From assembly GCA_036897095.1 (NCBI GenBank), contig JAYMSP010000064.1, positions 1-64,000 on the forward strand: 64,000 nucleotides of DNA, read 5' to 3'. This document shows, piece by piece, positions 1 through 13,083 of this stretch. The stretch comes from Plantago elongata (taxonomy: Eukaryota; Streptophyta; Magnoliopsida; Lamiales; Plantaginaceae). Each line of letters opens with the position of its first letter. Positions within the stretch are counted from its first letter, which is position 1. A program made the translations under genes and the position numbers. The notes under the pieces were generated by a model. That model did not search any database. It was given only the letters and a program-made list of their open reading frames with translations, and was not told the DNA's origin.

Positions 1-2
1 GT

Positions 3-248
3 CGACGATGGAATCAGGAGAAACCGGTGAAACAGAGCCTCTCAGAGCTCAGTTTTGCACCTACTTTCCAATTGCCTGTCAATTCGTATTCTCTGCAGCT
101 CATGGAGGCGGCTGGGAGATTAGAAATGAGGAGGAACAGCGATTCCAGTGACGATTCGGACGTTTATGTCTCTAATTTAGATGATGATGATGCCTGGGAT
201 ATACATTACTTGTATTCAGATAGTGATTTGTATTCAGATAGTGAATAG
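3..248 (+). CDS. 3' end of an unrecognised gene (acidic Ser/Asp-rich C-terminus)
   Basis: The reading frame is open from the window edge at base 3 to a stop at 246-248, so this is probably the last exon of a gene that begins outside the window. A methionine at base 27 could also start a 73-residue protein. The last 40 residues are strongly acidic and rich in Ser and Asp, with a run of four Asp and two similar Tyr-Ser-Asp-Ser-Asp units at the very end. Such tails are common in nuclear or chaperone-like proteins, but I do not recognise the family and assign no function. The frame could be accidental, though 82 open codons with strong composition bias make that less likely. Confidence 0.4.
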   Translation, partial: RRWNQEKPVKQSLSELSFAPTFQLPVNSYSLQLMEAAGRLEMRRNSDSSDDSDVYVSNLDDDDAWDIHYLYSDSDLYSDSE

Positions 249-3200
249 TCACGTCGACGTCGATTTATTTGATTTATTTTGATGATATGATCCCATTTCT
301 AATCTTTTGTGCTCGATGTTCCGAGTCACTCATTGTAGCGTATTGTTGTTTTGAAAATCTGTCGAAAACAACTGAATAAGTGAACTTTATTTGTCGAAAT
401 CTATTCAAAACACCATACGTTTACTTCATTAATTGTGATTGATATAGATCCATATTTTCTTTCAAGGATGGAAATATTTACATAAGCCAGGAGATTACGG
501 GACAAGTGTGCCATAAATAATATATTGAAACGATTAATGTCCTCGACCAAAGTTAAGCACTTGTTACAACTCCAAATAAAACTGGTATCAAGACCATGAC
601 AAAGAAATACAGACTACAAAGTATTATCCAATCATGAACTAAATTTGAAGTACACAACATCCAATTACGTTGCTTATCTTCCCTATGTTTCAAGTATCAA
701 TCTTGCATAAGATTGACGCGCCTTGACTAATCATAAATCACAGATATATTTCACTCGAATTCAGACAAGAGGTCAAATTTGATTATTGTAAATGATGATA
801 ATTGACAAGGGAAAGGAAATTGGAATTGACATTAAAGCTAAGTTAAAGCAGCTTTGAGACTGTTGACTGTGGTTATTATAATTAACGAGCAAGTGGAATT
901 TGATTTCCACAGTATTTTATAGGTAATATGTATGTGAAAATGAATACAGTTGCCACTTTACAGAAGTATTTAAGTACTATACTAATAGTCGCAACTTGCA
1001 ATTGTGTTTCTAGAAAGCTATAAAAGTCGTCGACAAAATAAATGGAACATTTTCAACTTCTAATATATAATTTCATTTTCACTTGTAATAATTCATCATA
1101 TAAAAAGATGACTTATGATGATAATGATGATACATTAATTAATCAAAACAATAATTTTCAGTTGAATTAAGCAGCATGTGGAATGCACTTCAAATATGCA
1201 GTCCCACTCTCAAGAGGTTTTTAAAAGTTGTTACTTAATTTATGAGGTTTTTTTTTTTTGGAGATAGGAAAACTTACACAAGAGTGGTGGTAATCTATAA
1301 AGAAGTTTGATGTGATATAAAAACGGATAATTTCAATGTAAAAGTACACAATGATCTTGTCCGTCTTAGTGCTTGGAAGTGTGGAAGAAATCCATCTAGC
1401 TAGATGCACCGAGTAACATGATGGTCCTTCCTTAGATTAGGTCAATTGGCCAATTTAGTTTAAGCCCGTCCAGGAGAGAATGTTCCATATAGAGTAGAGT
1501 GATCCGCATGGAGGAGATCGGTCTTCAGGATGGATGCTTCGTCGAAAGGGTAGGTCCGTCATTGTGGCGCTTGTTATCTGAAATATAAGAAGGAGGGGTT
1601 AGACTCTGTTGGGTCGGTTTGCCTAAGAAAACTGGGCTCGAATTCAATGTGTTTAGAGGTTGATCAAACTGGAGCTCATACCTCTTAACTTAAAGATTGA
1701 AAAATTGAGAAGTAGTTGCTTACCATTTATGAGGAATAAATGACCTCTATTTAAAGTATAGAGTCGCCAAAGACTTGGTTATGACACGCCTAAGATTGAT
1801 CGGCTTGACAAGATGATGACACGTGATCTCAGAGATAAGTGACGAGTTTGGGTTACACCAATTATGTCGACGTGTCGTGAGGAAGCCGACCTAGGTCTTG
1901 ATGACGAACATGTATGAGTCTCAGACACGGATTTCTTTAGTTCCTTCTGTCTGAGATATGGATAGTGTACGTCGGACCTCTTTACTTCCTTTGTTGGTAT
2001 GCTCTTCTGATGTTCTGGTAGAATTATGTGGGAGATTGTCTTGATTAATGACGGACTGAAGTACGATGTGTTGAACTGTAGGATAAAGGCATCATAAGTC
2101 GTCCTAATTCAATCAGGCAGGGCGACAGACTTCTAGGTACATATAAAAGTTAATATTTGTCAACTAAGCATTCATCCATTAAAAACATTTGTGATTTTTT
2201 TTTTTGAGTTTTATACAAGCACAAGAAATGAAGGGAAGCTACACAAATATTAAAATTAAAAATTACATATACTACCCCTTAAATAAACTCCCATTTCAGA
2301 TTTCTCCCTAAATTGACTTAAATTACAAATAGATCCATTTTTTACAAAGGAGAATTCTAACAATTACACCAAACCCCTAAAGTCAACTTTTTCTTCCATT
2401 TAATCATTTCTTCATAATTATACAAGTACGTTATTTTTCATTTATACAAAATAACCTCAACCCAAATATTCTACATATTAAAATTTTAACCTTCCTTCTT
2501 CACTATTAACCTTCTTCCCCACCACCACCACAACACTACCATTGATGATATCACCACCCACCACTGCCGAAACCAACCATCACCCGACCACTTAGCTTTG
2601 ATGAAATATGTAATAAAATGAAACTTGTAAATTTAATGAAGTCCATTTAATTTAATTTAGGTTGATTTTTTGTTTTGTCAACTCAAAAATAAAATTTTGA
2701 ATATGAATATAATTGTTGTCAATTTAGTACGACTCTTTAATTGAATCAAATTTAAAAGTAACTATACCTAGTTTGCCCTATTAAAAACTCTATATCATGG
2801 TCCTAATTAACTACTAAACTCCTAATTGCGTGGTCACAGATCATAATTTCATATACTCCAAATTTACTTTAATCACAGGATAGCTGTATTTGTTTTAAAC
2901 AACTTCATGCAATTCATGTGATAACACAGAGAAATGTGAAGTTGACCAAGATATAATGCTTCGCACAAACTTGAAGCTACATTGTTGAAATTCAAACTTC
3001 TATACAAGTTATGCATAAAAGACAAATTTGCAATACTAAATTTCACCAAGTTTCAACTAGGAAGTTGGAAGGAATCCCAACTGTCCAAATGATAGGTCAA
3101 CCCTTGACCATCAACCACCTTTCATATACATACACACCCAATCTCAACAAACAACTAAACTAATTAACTTCATACCAAATGCTTCCAAAGATCAAATCTT

Positions 3201-3479
3201 GGAAGGGCATGGTTATCGCGGTGGTCGTTAAAACTCAAACTCATATCGAAATATGTTTTAAGACTCAAACTTAAATCATCTGTATTCATTTAATTTTTAA
3301 GTGTCATGGGATCCAAATGTACTTTTATCATCTTTAATATCCAATCTCTACACTAATAATCACTCAAACCACACCAAATCCTTTCTGAGATACCAAATCT
3401 AGAGCTAGATCTAGGCCAATAGATTAATGATTGAGGAGATTTACACTGCCTTTATAAAACAACGCAGTAGTAACATGAA
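249..3479. other. intergenic stretch, no gene recognised
   Basis: AT-rich spacer of about 3.2 kb. No coding frame with family features was seen. From about 1,425 to 2,110 the sequence is less AT-rich and looks like decayed transposon DNA, but I found no ends or coding remains to classify it. Around 2,515-2,585 there is a short CCACCA-rich patch. Confidence 0.4.
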
Positions 3480-4552
3480 CTACCTTCTATTTCCAGACTT
3501 CAGCTCAGGATTTCCAACACCAACCCCTGCAAAATCCTTAACTGTAAACCCGACTTTCTCAAATTTCCCGATCTCGTTGCTTTCCCGGAACTTCACGTAG
3601 TCCGAGCAAACGAACGGCTCGTATATCTTCTTCTCTTTGCCAATGACATCATCCGGTGCAGAGATCACTTTCTCGTCCTCAAAGCACCAAAAGAATGCTA
3701 GAGAGAACCGGTTTGACTGCTTCCTCAAGATCACCCTGTGCTCGGATGAACGTACACGATCATTACTCCAAGCCTGCAACATGTCTCCAACGTTCACAAC
3801 GAGCGTTCCTTCTCTTGGAACAATGTCCATCCATTTTCCATCTTTCAATCTTACTTGCAGGCCTCCAATGTCATCCTGGTATACGATCGTGAGGCAGCTC
3901 ATGTCGGTGTGCATCCCGAGACCCTCGGTTTCTTCATGTTCTATATCATCAGGCGAGGTATAGTTGTTTATCCTCAAGTATCCATGGCAGTTCTTAAACT
4001 CAGTTTCATAGAATTTCGACGCGTATCCATCTCCAAGAGCCATCAACACAAACTTGAGGATAGTTTTCGACAATTCAGTCACTTTACTCCCATAATCTTG
4101 CAGCACTTCACTGCAACAAGGCCAACGAAAAACGAATCAAGAATTCTGAATTGAAGACAGATAGATTAGAAAGTAAAACTGATTCTCCGAATAAAGTCTT
4201 ACCTGAATTCACAATCATGTTCATCCAAGAGAGTGTCTGCAGAACTCTGAGCTGAGGGACCAAAGTCTGGCCCTGATACTCTTAGGCTTTCGAAAAAAGG
4301 CGACGCGATGAAATGGGGCGTGTAAGACTTGAGAGGCGAAAAAGGGCCTAATTTGAGTTTCGACTCTGAAGGGAGACAGAACAGCTTGCTTGCCAGAGCA
4401 TAGACTCTGTTGCAGAGATCTTTGGAGATTCCATGGTTGATTATTTGAAAGAAACCAACTTCTCTGCAGGTTGCAGCAAGAGATGACAAGACAGATTGGT
4501 CTATAGGATGAGAAACATCTAAAACAGGAAGCTCCATATGCTCTTGAACCAT
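3480..4552 (-). CDS. 2-oxoglutarate/Fe(II)-dependent dioxygenase (DOXC type, gibberellin-oxidase-like)
   Basis: Two exons: 4552-4203 and 4110-3480, with a GT-AG intron, give 326 residues, the usual size for plant soluble 2OG dioxygenases. The N-terminal DIOX_N part is in exon 1 (LPVLDVSHP near residue 9, GFFQIINHGIS near 34-44). Exon 2 carries the jelly-roll core with all iron ligands: His184 and Asp186 in the HTD motif and His241 in SSEHRV. The 2-oxoglutarate-binding pair Arg251/Ser253 is in NRFSLAF. Known family members oxidise hormones or specialised metabolites in the cytosol, using 2-oxoglutarate and O2. The sequence resembles unassigned GA20-oxidase-like enzymes more than true GA oxidases, so the substrate is unknown. 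No catalytic residue is missing and the gene looks intact. The chosen ATG is the first in a frame that opens directly into the conserved N-terminal domain. Confidence 0.9.
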
Positions 4553-5888
4553 GTTTGGTTGTGAAATGAACGTTACAGGCCGTCAAGCCGCCTTGTTTCA
4601 ATTGATTTATACAAGACACAGACACACAAACTTGTACCACAAGTACATTCAACACATTGAGTAATATACTTAGCATATTTTTGTTAGTGAATTTAATATA
4701 TATACACACATTATAGGAGGGATGTGACAGCTAATTACCTTCTTAAGCAACTAATTATGGAAAGATGCTGTTACAGACATACATGGGCCATGCCTTAAGC
4801 TTAAAATTCTGGATTCATCTTATGGTAAATCTTGCTAACTATTTAGCTCAGTGTCGATTTTTACCACTGCCAATTCTCTTCCCGACACTAATAAAGTACA
4901 TATAGATCCTATCATATTGTTAGGCTAACGATACTGAGTATTCGTACCAGTCACGTATAACATTACTCGTTTTAAAATTTTATTATTTGTTTGAAGGAGT
5001 CAAAGTTCCTAGTGGATCAGCAAAGTCTGTGAACTTCATTAAGAAGAAAAGGGCAAGTTCTGAAAGCATTGACAAGATAAAGGAGTTAATTCAGCATGAA
5101 GTGATAACCAATGTAAAAGCTAGTTGATCATTCTTAGCATTGCAAGTTCCAGTGTGATTGTATAGCAGGATAGATGGCTTTATAAGCAATAATGCGCAAT
5201 CAGGAAACATCTATTTCATTATAGATCTTGTGTAACAAACAGGTGGGAACACTCGGGTTTGGATTTCATTTTGAGTATTAGTGAAAGGAGTATCTAGTAT
5301 GCTCTCTAAGACGATCCAACTCAAACAAGGCTAATAATATTCATGAACGTACAACCAGCCCAACCACCCAAACTTCTAAATATACAATTAATTTATTTCT
5401 CATAAATATACCCAACCTTCCAACCAACCCAACCACAACAAACAAATCAAATTGTCATGACCCAACCAATACAACAAATTCAATAAAATGTTATTATCAT
5501 TTTCATTATTATCATATAATAATATAGATAATTAAATATAATAATCATATATAATATAAAAAAATTAACGTAGATAAAAAAATTAAAGTACAAGGTGATA
5601 TAATATTTTAAGACTACATTACTGAAGTACACGAAACAATGCTTCAAATATACTTTCAAAATAAACAACGTTGCTGAAGGATAAAAAAAATTGAAAAATA
5701 ACAAGTGTATGAAACTATACTGGTATGGATCTCTATTTAAAGAGAATTTTATTTCATGAATTTTGATATACTTTTTTTTAAAAGGATAATAAAAAGTTAT
5801 TTAAAAAAATTATAAAACTAAAAAAATAAACATGGTCATTGGTTGCTTGATAGGCGCCCATCATCAATTTCTTTTTTTTAAAATTATT

Positions 5889-5913
5889 TTGTGGTGGGTC
5901 CCACCCACCACAA
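5889..5913. repeat. perfect inverted repeat, 11-bp arms with 3-nt loop
   Basis: Arms TTGTGGTGGGT and ACCCACCACAA are separated by CCC. The flanks are AT-rich. It may be the centre of a decayed foldback element; no longer arms could be traced with confidence. Confidence 0.6.
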
Positions 5914-5989
5914 ATGGCCAACCATCATCGATAATTCTAGCCTAACTAGGCCACTGAGATCTAGTTTTCAATATCTCGAGGGACCTTTG

Positions 5990-6545
5990 ATCACGTCTTA
6001 AATTACTTACCAAGTGACCTGAAAGATGGCGTAGGGTGGAGGAACGCGATTAAGAATGGGCCCGGAGTAGATCTATGGTGTTTCCATACCACCGTTGTCG
6101 TGTTGGGCGTGTCTAGATACTATCCAAAAAATGAATTAAGTATCGTGATGGTTGATAGATGTATATACCAAACCGACACGCACAATAGTGTGAACATTGG
6201 TAAAATAGACACTACAGGATTTGTGCAAAGTAATTGACGGTGGATTGAATCCTAGTATGCAACTGTTCGCGAGTTAGAGAATCATGGTGGTGGTGAAGAT
6301 GGGTTTATGCGGATTAGTTTAACCAGTGCTTGTTGAGTTTTGTTTCGGTGATCAAGCATATTCTGGATTTGGAGCAATGGTCTCTTGTTATTCATTTCAT
6401 GTATTTGGTATAAATAGTCAGAATTGTGGTGGAATTGTTATTTGGTTTGGACTTAGTGTTCCTCTTACGTTGTGATTGTTCGTCAAGATCATTATTTGTG
6501 CTCTTAGTTCTTTTTAATAAAAATTTTTGACCGCTTAAAAATAAA
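5990..6545 (+). mobile_element. probable LINE 3' end fragment
   Basis: The stretch is less AT-rich than its flanks and ends in a TTTTTAATAAAA-like segment, then an A-rich tail of the form AAAAATAAAATAAAA near 6,537-6,552. That is the usual look of plant L1-type 3' ends. No reverse transcriptase frame remains and no target-site duplication was found, so the call rests on the tail and composition alone. Confidence 0.3.
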
Positions 6546-6682
6546 ATAAAATGTGAATACTAGAAGCTGGCATATCAGATCATCTGGTTCAAGCCAATAG
6601 TTTGACAATAGCCACCAGAATTCGCTTTTCAAAAACCGTATTAATTTTTATATATATTAGTCGCTTGAATTCGCCATTCGCC

Positions 6683-6735
6683 AACAGGACGAATTCATGT
6701 ACATTAGCAAACAGGACGGATTCGAGTACATTAGC
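6683..6735. repeat. 26-27 bp tandem pair
   Basis: Two neighbouring copies share AACAGGACG, then ATTC, then GTACATTAGC, with a few substitutions and one length change. Confidence 0.7.
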
Positions 6736-8408
6736 CTACTTGATGGCACAGAGTTTGAAGATGATTTAACTATCATCAAATGGTTGAAAGTTGAAAGAAA
6801 AAAAGCACTAGACAGTTGCATCTTTCCTGAAGCAATGCAAGTGCAATTCTTGAAGGATTAGCAATATGTCCTTCCATTTTCAATATTCAAATGATGTTGC
6901 CAATTGACTTTTACTAGCTAGTGTCAAGAATGAGACAGGAACTTTAACAGAAATAAACTAACAATCCATCTGCATCTTGGTCGGAATCTGAATGGAGTTG
7001 AGAATTAATATAAATGACTAGATTTTGGATCGAAAAAATGCAGCTGCAGCTAGACAAGCTGGCTAGATTGAATGTGTAAGTCAAAGTAATAAATTGAGAA
7101 TGAGACAAAGTTGTAGATTCAAGAGTAGTACAAGTGTCATTACACAGCTGGAACAGGACAACTAACAAGTGATTTAAATTGAAGTACCAAAGTATATATA
7201 CTAATGAAGCCATAATAATAATCATATGAAAATGTCAAACAGAACAAGCTAAGGCAGGTTTCATTATTTTTCCAAGCCCTCATGTCATAGTTTAGTGAAC
7301 AACCACATGGAAATGTGGTTCATGTAGCAGCCACAAAGTATAGTTTCACATGAAGACTGAAGGGTTGGATGATGGTTATAACTAATCATGTGTGATTTTC
7401 AACTTACAATTTCACCTTTAACTTTTATTCGCTCTCACATATTCTTGCCCGGTATAAAAACTCCTAAAACTGAACTAGGACATGACAAAAAACTATCATA
7501 TATGTCCAAACAAGACAAGAGAAATTCTAGTGTAATTCCGAAAGGAAAAGGTGTATCTACATTCGTTACGCAGGATTCTTACTTGGTTGAGCGACCATCA
7601 GACAAGTCCTGTGGCTGCGGTACGTACAACTTCACGTATTTCTAGGCGGTTTTCACAGTTAAGACGTATCATAATCGTAACACAGGGTTCTAGCTCCCAA
7701 GGGAAACACTTGACAGCTTCAACGGTCTGAAGTACATAAACATAAACCAGAATCTTTGCATAAAATAATGCTGAACTGCAGCGAATTGTCTAGAGAGATA
7801 CCAACATACGGTTACTTATGATTACATAAATCACTAGTAGCACACAAAATGAAGGGACATCTATTATTCAGTTATGTTAATCGAATGATTATGTAAGAGC
7901 TGACATCAATTATACTACAGAATTGGACTATAATAAACAGTCCAATTGATCTTAAGGTTACCTACAACTATATACCTATATTAACTACCTTAACTGCTAA
8001 GAGATGAAGTAGCCAACTAAAGACGAGAATATGCCGAATCATTGCTCCCATGAGCCAACTCAGGACAAAGGGAAGTTGTCAAAATTCTAACAGCTGGTAT
8101 ATGAATATACCCACCGAGGCGAAATAACCACTGTATCAAAGAGGATTTATACAAACTAAATTTAACTTTTCTATGGGAAAGCTTAAATTACAAAGCTAAC
8201 CATGTTTGAAGTATTTTTTGAAGAATAAGTATGTTTGCTAGGAGATCATTTATTAATTATTAGTTAATTCAGTGAATTAAATATATAATCGTAAACTATT
8301 AAGGGAGAGCTTCGGTTTAATATATGACCTTGAGTTGATAAGAAATAGTTGTTAAAAGTTGGAAGGTAAGTTGGATTGTCCTACATTGCTAGTACATAAA
8401 AATCATTA

Positions 8409-8550
8409 CTCCCTCCAATCCATTAAAAATTTACTATGATATAATAAAAAAATTAGTTAGTGGAATAATTTTTTTTCATTTATAGGTTAGGAGTTCCTAA
8501 TGTAACGCTAAAAAAGAAAGTCTAGAAAGTTTTTAAAAGATTAGGAGGAG
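8409..8550. mobile_element. Stowaway-like MITE
   Basis: About 142 bp, AT-rich, starting CTCCCTCCAATCC and ending GATTAGGAGGAG, which are imperfect inverted termini of the classic Stowaway type (CTCCCTCCGT). TA dinucleotides flank both ends (8407-8408 and 8551-8552), as expected for a Tc1/mariner-type target duplication. It is non-coding. Confidence 0.7.
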
Positions 8551-9718
8551 TACAAGTTTACAATATGTTCATCTATATAATGGTCTTAGAATCAGTAAGA
8601 AGTAAGTTATTGTTCTTCCTTCTTTCCATTTTTTTCATTTTTGTATAAATCGAGATTCAATTCCAATTCATTGTAGTTTTAGTCAATTTTTGTATCCTCG
8701 GAGGTAAACATTCAACATATCAAATATTATAGGTGAGAGGGCATATTTGATTTAAAGAAAGTACAAGTAGATACCTTAATTCCAAAAAGACGATTTGATT
8801 AATTATGTCTACTTTATCCTTCAATTATGTATAATTTAATCTAAAGTAAAGAGTAAATTATGTATATAATTGCTCCATAATTGCTTTACCTAATGATGGC
8901 ACTTATCTTGTATATATAATGTAGCAAAACATCCTAATATCAGGTCCAATCAGATCTTATTGATTATTGTTATCTTCATGTGTCAAGTATATCTTACTTG
9001 AAAAGTCCAATCTTTCAAGGTCTTCTCGTACTTTATTCAAGTAATCCAACTCTTCCGGCACTCTAACACATCACATATTCATAAACAAACAACTAAAACT
9101 AGGTTACAGCTAGTGAATAAATCAATATTACTTAAAATAATGTAAACTAGGTTAAGGTTAGTAAAATAATCAATATTACATAAAGTCATGTAAAGTGATT
9201 ATGACAACTGTGGTGTAACAAACATCGTTCACTTGCAACATCTTTTCAAAATGAGTAAGCTAGTGTCATGAAAGATGGTGATATGGAGAAATTAAAAGAT
9301 ACGGACAAATATTACATGTATATCTGAAAATATTAGAAAGAACGTTGGTGAGCAGCTTACAAGAATCCACATAATTATACAAATAAATTTTGTTCAAACT
9401 ATGTTTTCTCTCTACTCAAACTCCAACGGTTTGATCTCTCACAATTAAACTGAAAAGAATGTAGATTGATACATAGTTGATTCTCCCTTATCTCTGATGA
9501 AAGAAACTAACTAGAGATTTTTTATCTTAAGTCCGGCTTCGTACCTAGATCTCCGTTAAATATTTGTCATGTGGCATTGAATTCAATCTAAACCATTCAT
9601 TTTGGTTCGAAGTTAATTTTCAGTAATTTTAAGTATAATTCATTATAATTTATATTTTTAACAACTAAAATACTTAAGAATATATCAATTGACAATAATA
9701 CTTTTTGTTTTCTAGGTT

Positions 9719-9920
9719 AAGGACCTATTTAGCAAAACTAGCTGAAAAGGTAGCTGGTTGCTGAATAACTAGCTGGTTAGGTAGCTTTTTTTTTAACAAG
9801 TTAACTTGGTTAGCTTCTCAAAACTAGCTAGCTTGTTCGAAAAGCTGCGCGTTCACGTAACGAGTTGATTATTAAAAAAAGTTCACGGAGCTGAAAATGT
9901 AATTGTAAACGGAGCCTATA
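9719..9920. mobile_element. possible hAT-like MITE
   Basis: The left end reads AGGACCTATTTAGCAAAACT and the right end, read inverted, starts AGGCTCCGTTTACAATTAC. These resemble the GGGCCTGTTTGG-type ends of plant hAT MITEs. The interior repeats AGCTGGTT and TAGCT motifs. No clear 8-bp duplication was found. Confidence 0.3.
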
Positions 9921-10920
9921 AGGGTTACGATTTAGCTGCAGCCAAAGTTACTCAAAGTACATGAACATGGATGACTGATTGCCGATTAATTAGGTATACC
10001 CAGAGTTTTTATTCCTATTATATTGGGATTTTGAACTATATAACGTGCACGTTAGGATTATAAAGTTACCTTCTCATGCGCACATTGAAATAGCTTATTA
10101 TATTTATAGCTAACTCCACATACATTTCTATCGGCCAGAAACTTAATTTGTGCGATCATGATGGCTTGCCTGCCTTTGATATGGATCTAGAGGCCCAATA
10201 CACTAAGTTGTACTATTAATTGTTTGCCTTTGCCCAACATACTAAACTGATGGGCTGGTGTAATCTGACCAAGTGCCTAAGATTTGATTGTGAATTTTAT
10301 TGTCTGACAAAGGTTAGGTCTATTACCTTAAAATTTGATCACATTAGTTTAGCAAATAGTCTCCTAAAATAGAACAATAACATTTCAATCGGAGTTCTAG
10401 CATTTGAATTCCAACTCGACAAACTAATACAAAAAAGGTTTATTCATGGTTTTTAAGAGGATTGAGAGAGAAGAAAGAAGGATGGATTTCGAGTGAGTGG
10501 AAAACCTGAAGATGGGGGTCTTTTATAATATTGAAGAGTTGGGTCTGATAGATGTGACTTTCGGGAACATGTCCCCGGAGAGTTGTTTCACAACAATCAC
10601 TTATGTTTGAAACAAGTATGTTCATTTGATACCCTAAAAGAATGGACAAAACCATTTCGAAGAAACCATGTCATGTACATTGTTGAACTGTTTTGTTCAA
10701 ACTTTCTTATTGGCTTAACCTAACATAATAGATTCATGGTTCAAAAAGATTATAGTCAACTCTAAATCACAGCCCACAAACCCTACGAACATTGACCCGG
10801 TCCGTCCGACGAATACGCTAGGTCGAACAATACATCCCCTGCCCCCTCCCCCCCCAACCCACATGTGGAGCCCAAACCATCATACAAGTCTTGGACTTAA
10901 TTATATCTAGTTCCTCCTTT

Positions 10921-11044
10921 ACCATTTTTAACAATATAGAACTTCCCTCATTCTTCATTCCACCTCTTAAGTACCATATATTACCATTTTTAACAATATA
11001 GAACTTCCCTCATTCTTCATTCCACCTCTTAAGTACCATATATT
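10921..11044. repeat. exact 62-bp tandem duplication
   Basis: Bases 10921-10982 are repeated without a mismatch at 10983-11044. The unit begins ACCATTTTTAACAATATAG and ends AAGTACCATATATT. Confidence 0.95.
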
Positions 11045-13083
11045 ACTATAATAAATTATACATACTTGAAGAAACTTCATTTCCAAAGTGTTAGGCTTCT
11101 TTAATTGAAGTGTAAAGTTATGAACTAGTCTATTTGGTGATTAAGGATGTAAAAAATATCATTATATGCATGATTTTCATAATTTGCACAATCCATCAGA
11201 CACCGATGTATACAAATGTCAAAGACTCAAAATGCACATAAATTCACATCATACTCCTATACTGTATTTTGTATGGTAATTTACTAATTAGTAATAGTTC
11301 ACATCACACGGTCGATATTTCGTCACCACACAATAAACTTATATGTAATATGGCTATATGATAATTTAACACATTTCTTGCATGATTATTAGCTTGGCTC
11401 TTCAAAATTATTAAACAGCCCTTCTAAATGATCGATGTTGACTACATGCATGTCTCACATCAATTCATGCCACTAACTTGCACGTTCATTAGCTTCTGGT
11501 TGAACCTAATTAGTTCAAGAGGTGCTACGCACGTCCATCAAAATTTTAAGACCTGATCCCAAATCGGTTAAGACCGTTAAAAGTATGAATATTCGGAATG
11601 ATGTAAAGTTTGTAACTGATTTTAAGAAATTTGTAAGAGCTTCGGTCCCAAATGAACAATGTTATATGGGAAACACATATGTCCTGACCATTATAATCAT
11701 ACTGTAAAAACTTAATTTCAACAGATTAATATTCAGATTATTACATTATTAATATCGTTCTTTTTAGGTAGTTCGGCCCGGATATTATTTCAATATTTCA
11801 ACGTTCACCCAGAGTATGGTTTACAATATCTTGGCTGTGCATGTATAAAATTATACCTAATGCATTATTCAAAATGATGATACGTGTCTTAATGTTGAGA
11901 AACGATGGGATCTTTTCTTCTAAGATCAATGGTAGTTCAATTATAGTGGAAAATAACATTAGAATCCCCAACATGCACTATTTGCACAAATGCCCTCATC
12001 ATTTGAAACTTTATAGATATCTCTCAAAATGGTACGTTGATTCGACATCCATATGAATATTTCAAAGAAAAAGACTGAAAAAAAAAAAACATAGAATTTA
12101 ATTATGTTCTCTTCCCTTTGGATAAACACTAAGTAATACAAACTTTTAAGGATAAGTTCCATCCTAGACTTCCCACGTATTTATAAGCTAGTACAATGAT
12201 ACCACGACTGTGAAGTAATGAAAACAGTAGTATTTGACTATTGAATAAAGTGAGGTTCTTTTTTTGTTATTTTCTCCAAAATAAAATTACGAATTCATGA
12301 CTATTTTTGAATTTATCAAAGGCAGTAAAAGGGGTGATTCATTTACGCCATACTCAGATGATATAATTTACTTTCTCCATTAAAATAGTATATGGTGTAA
12401 CATCCAGTCGTAAAAGTGGAAAAATAAATAGACTACACTTTCCACATAAACAAAACGTGGCAATCGTTAAGAGCCGACTCTTAAATTTTCAAATCTTTGT
12501 GGTGCACTTTGCAGATACACAAAATTTCCTGGAGTTGACCCAAAATTTCACTTCCCATTTTAAAATTCTAACAAAATAATTGAAATTATACCAATATTCT
12601 AAAAAGTGGTAGGTCTCATCAAGATTAACAAGTAAAACACAATAAAATATTTGTTCCAACATAACTATTTGGTACATACACAACTCATATATATTGTTCA
12701 TGCCTAGCACTTCCTCTTCCACATTTTCTCTGATCAATCAATGTCTTGTTTTTACAGAAGATAGAAGAAAACAAATACTGGTTCAGAAAGAGCAAATTGT
12801 TGCCTTTAAACAGTTCAAATTCAAACTGCTAGTAGCTGAAAAAGAAGGTATAAAGAAAGATACCGTTGCTCACTTTTTTGTAACTGCCTTTGCTTCATCA
12901 CAGAGTTTTAATCTGCTTTATCTTTTCTGCATCTCTTAAATCAAGAATTTGAAGCCATTTTCCCGGGTTGTTTTGTCTAATGTACACCATTCAAACATGT
13001 CACACTTTTTATAACAATGTTCCATATTCTTGATCCTGGTCTGTTTCTGTATATGTACTAGTTTTCTTGACTGTTCTCTACAA

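Larger units (their letters stand above)
4553..13083. other. gene-poor stretch with transposon debris
   Basis: About 8.5 kb with no recognisable gene; the open frames here are short and lack family features. It holds a probable LINE 3' fragment (about 5,990-6,545), a perfect small hairpin (5,889-5,913), a 26-bp tandem pair (6,683-6,735), a Stowaway-like MITE (8,409-8,550), a possible hAT-like MITE (about 9,719-9,920) and a recent 62-bp tandem duplication (10,921-11,044), listed separately. The last kilobase should contain the RopGEF promoter and perhaps a non-coding leader exon, which I could not place. Confidence 0.5.

Noticed and set aside
4221-4709. 162-codon minus-strand frame overlapping the dioxygenase first exon
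   Set aside because: It is an out-of-frame shadow; the dioxygenase frame has all conserved residues and proper splicing.
12694-12939. 81-codon frame just before the RopGEF as its first exon
   Set aside because: Its composition is not RopGEF-like and no splice path into the PRONE frame was evident.
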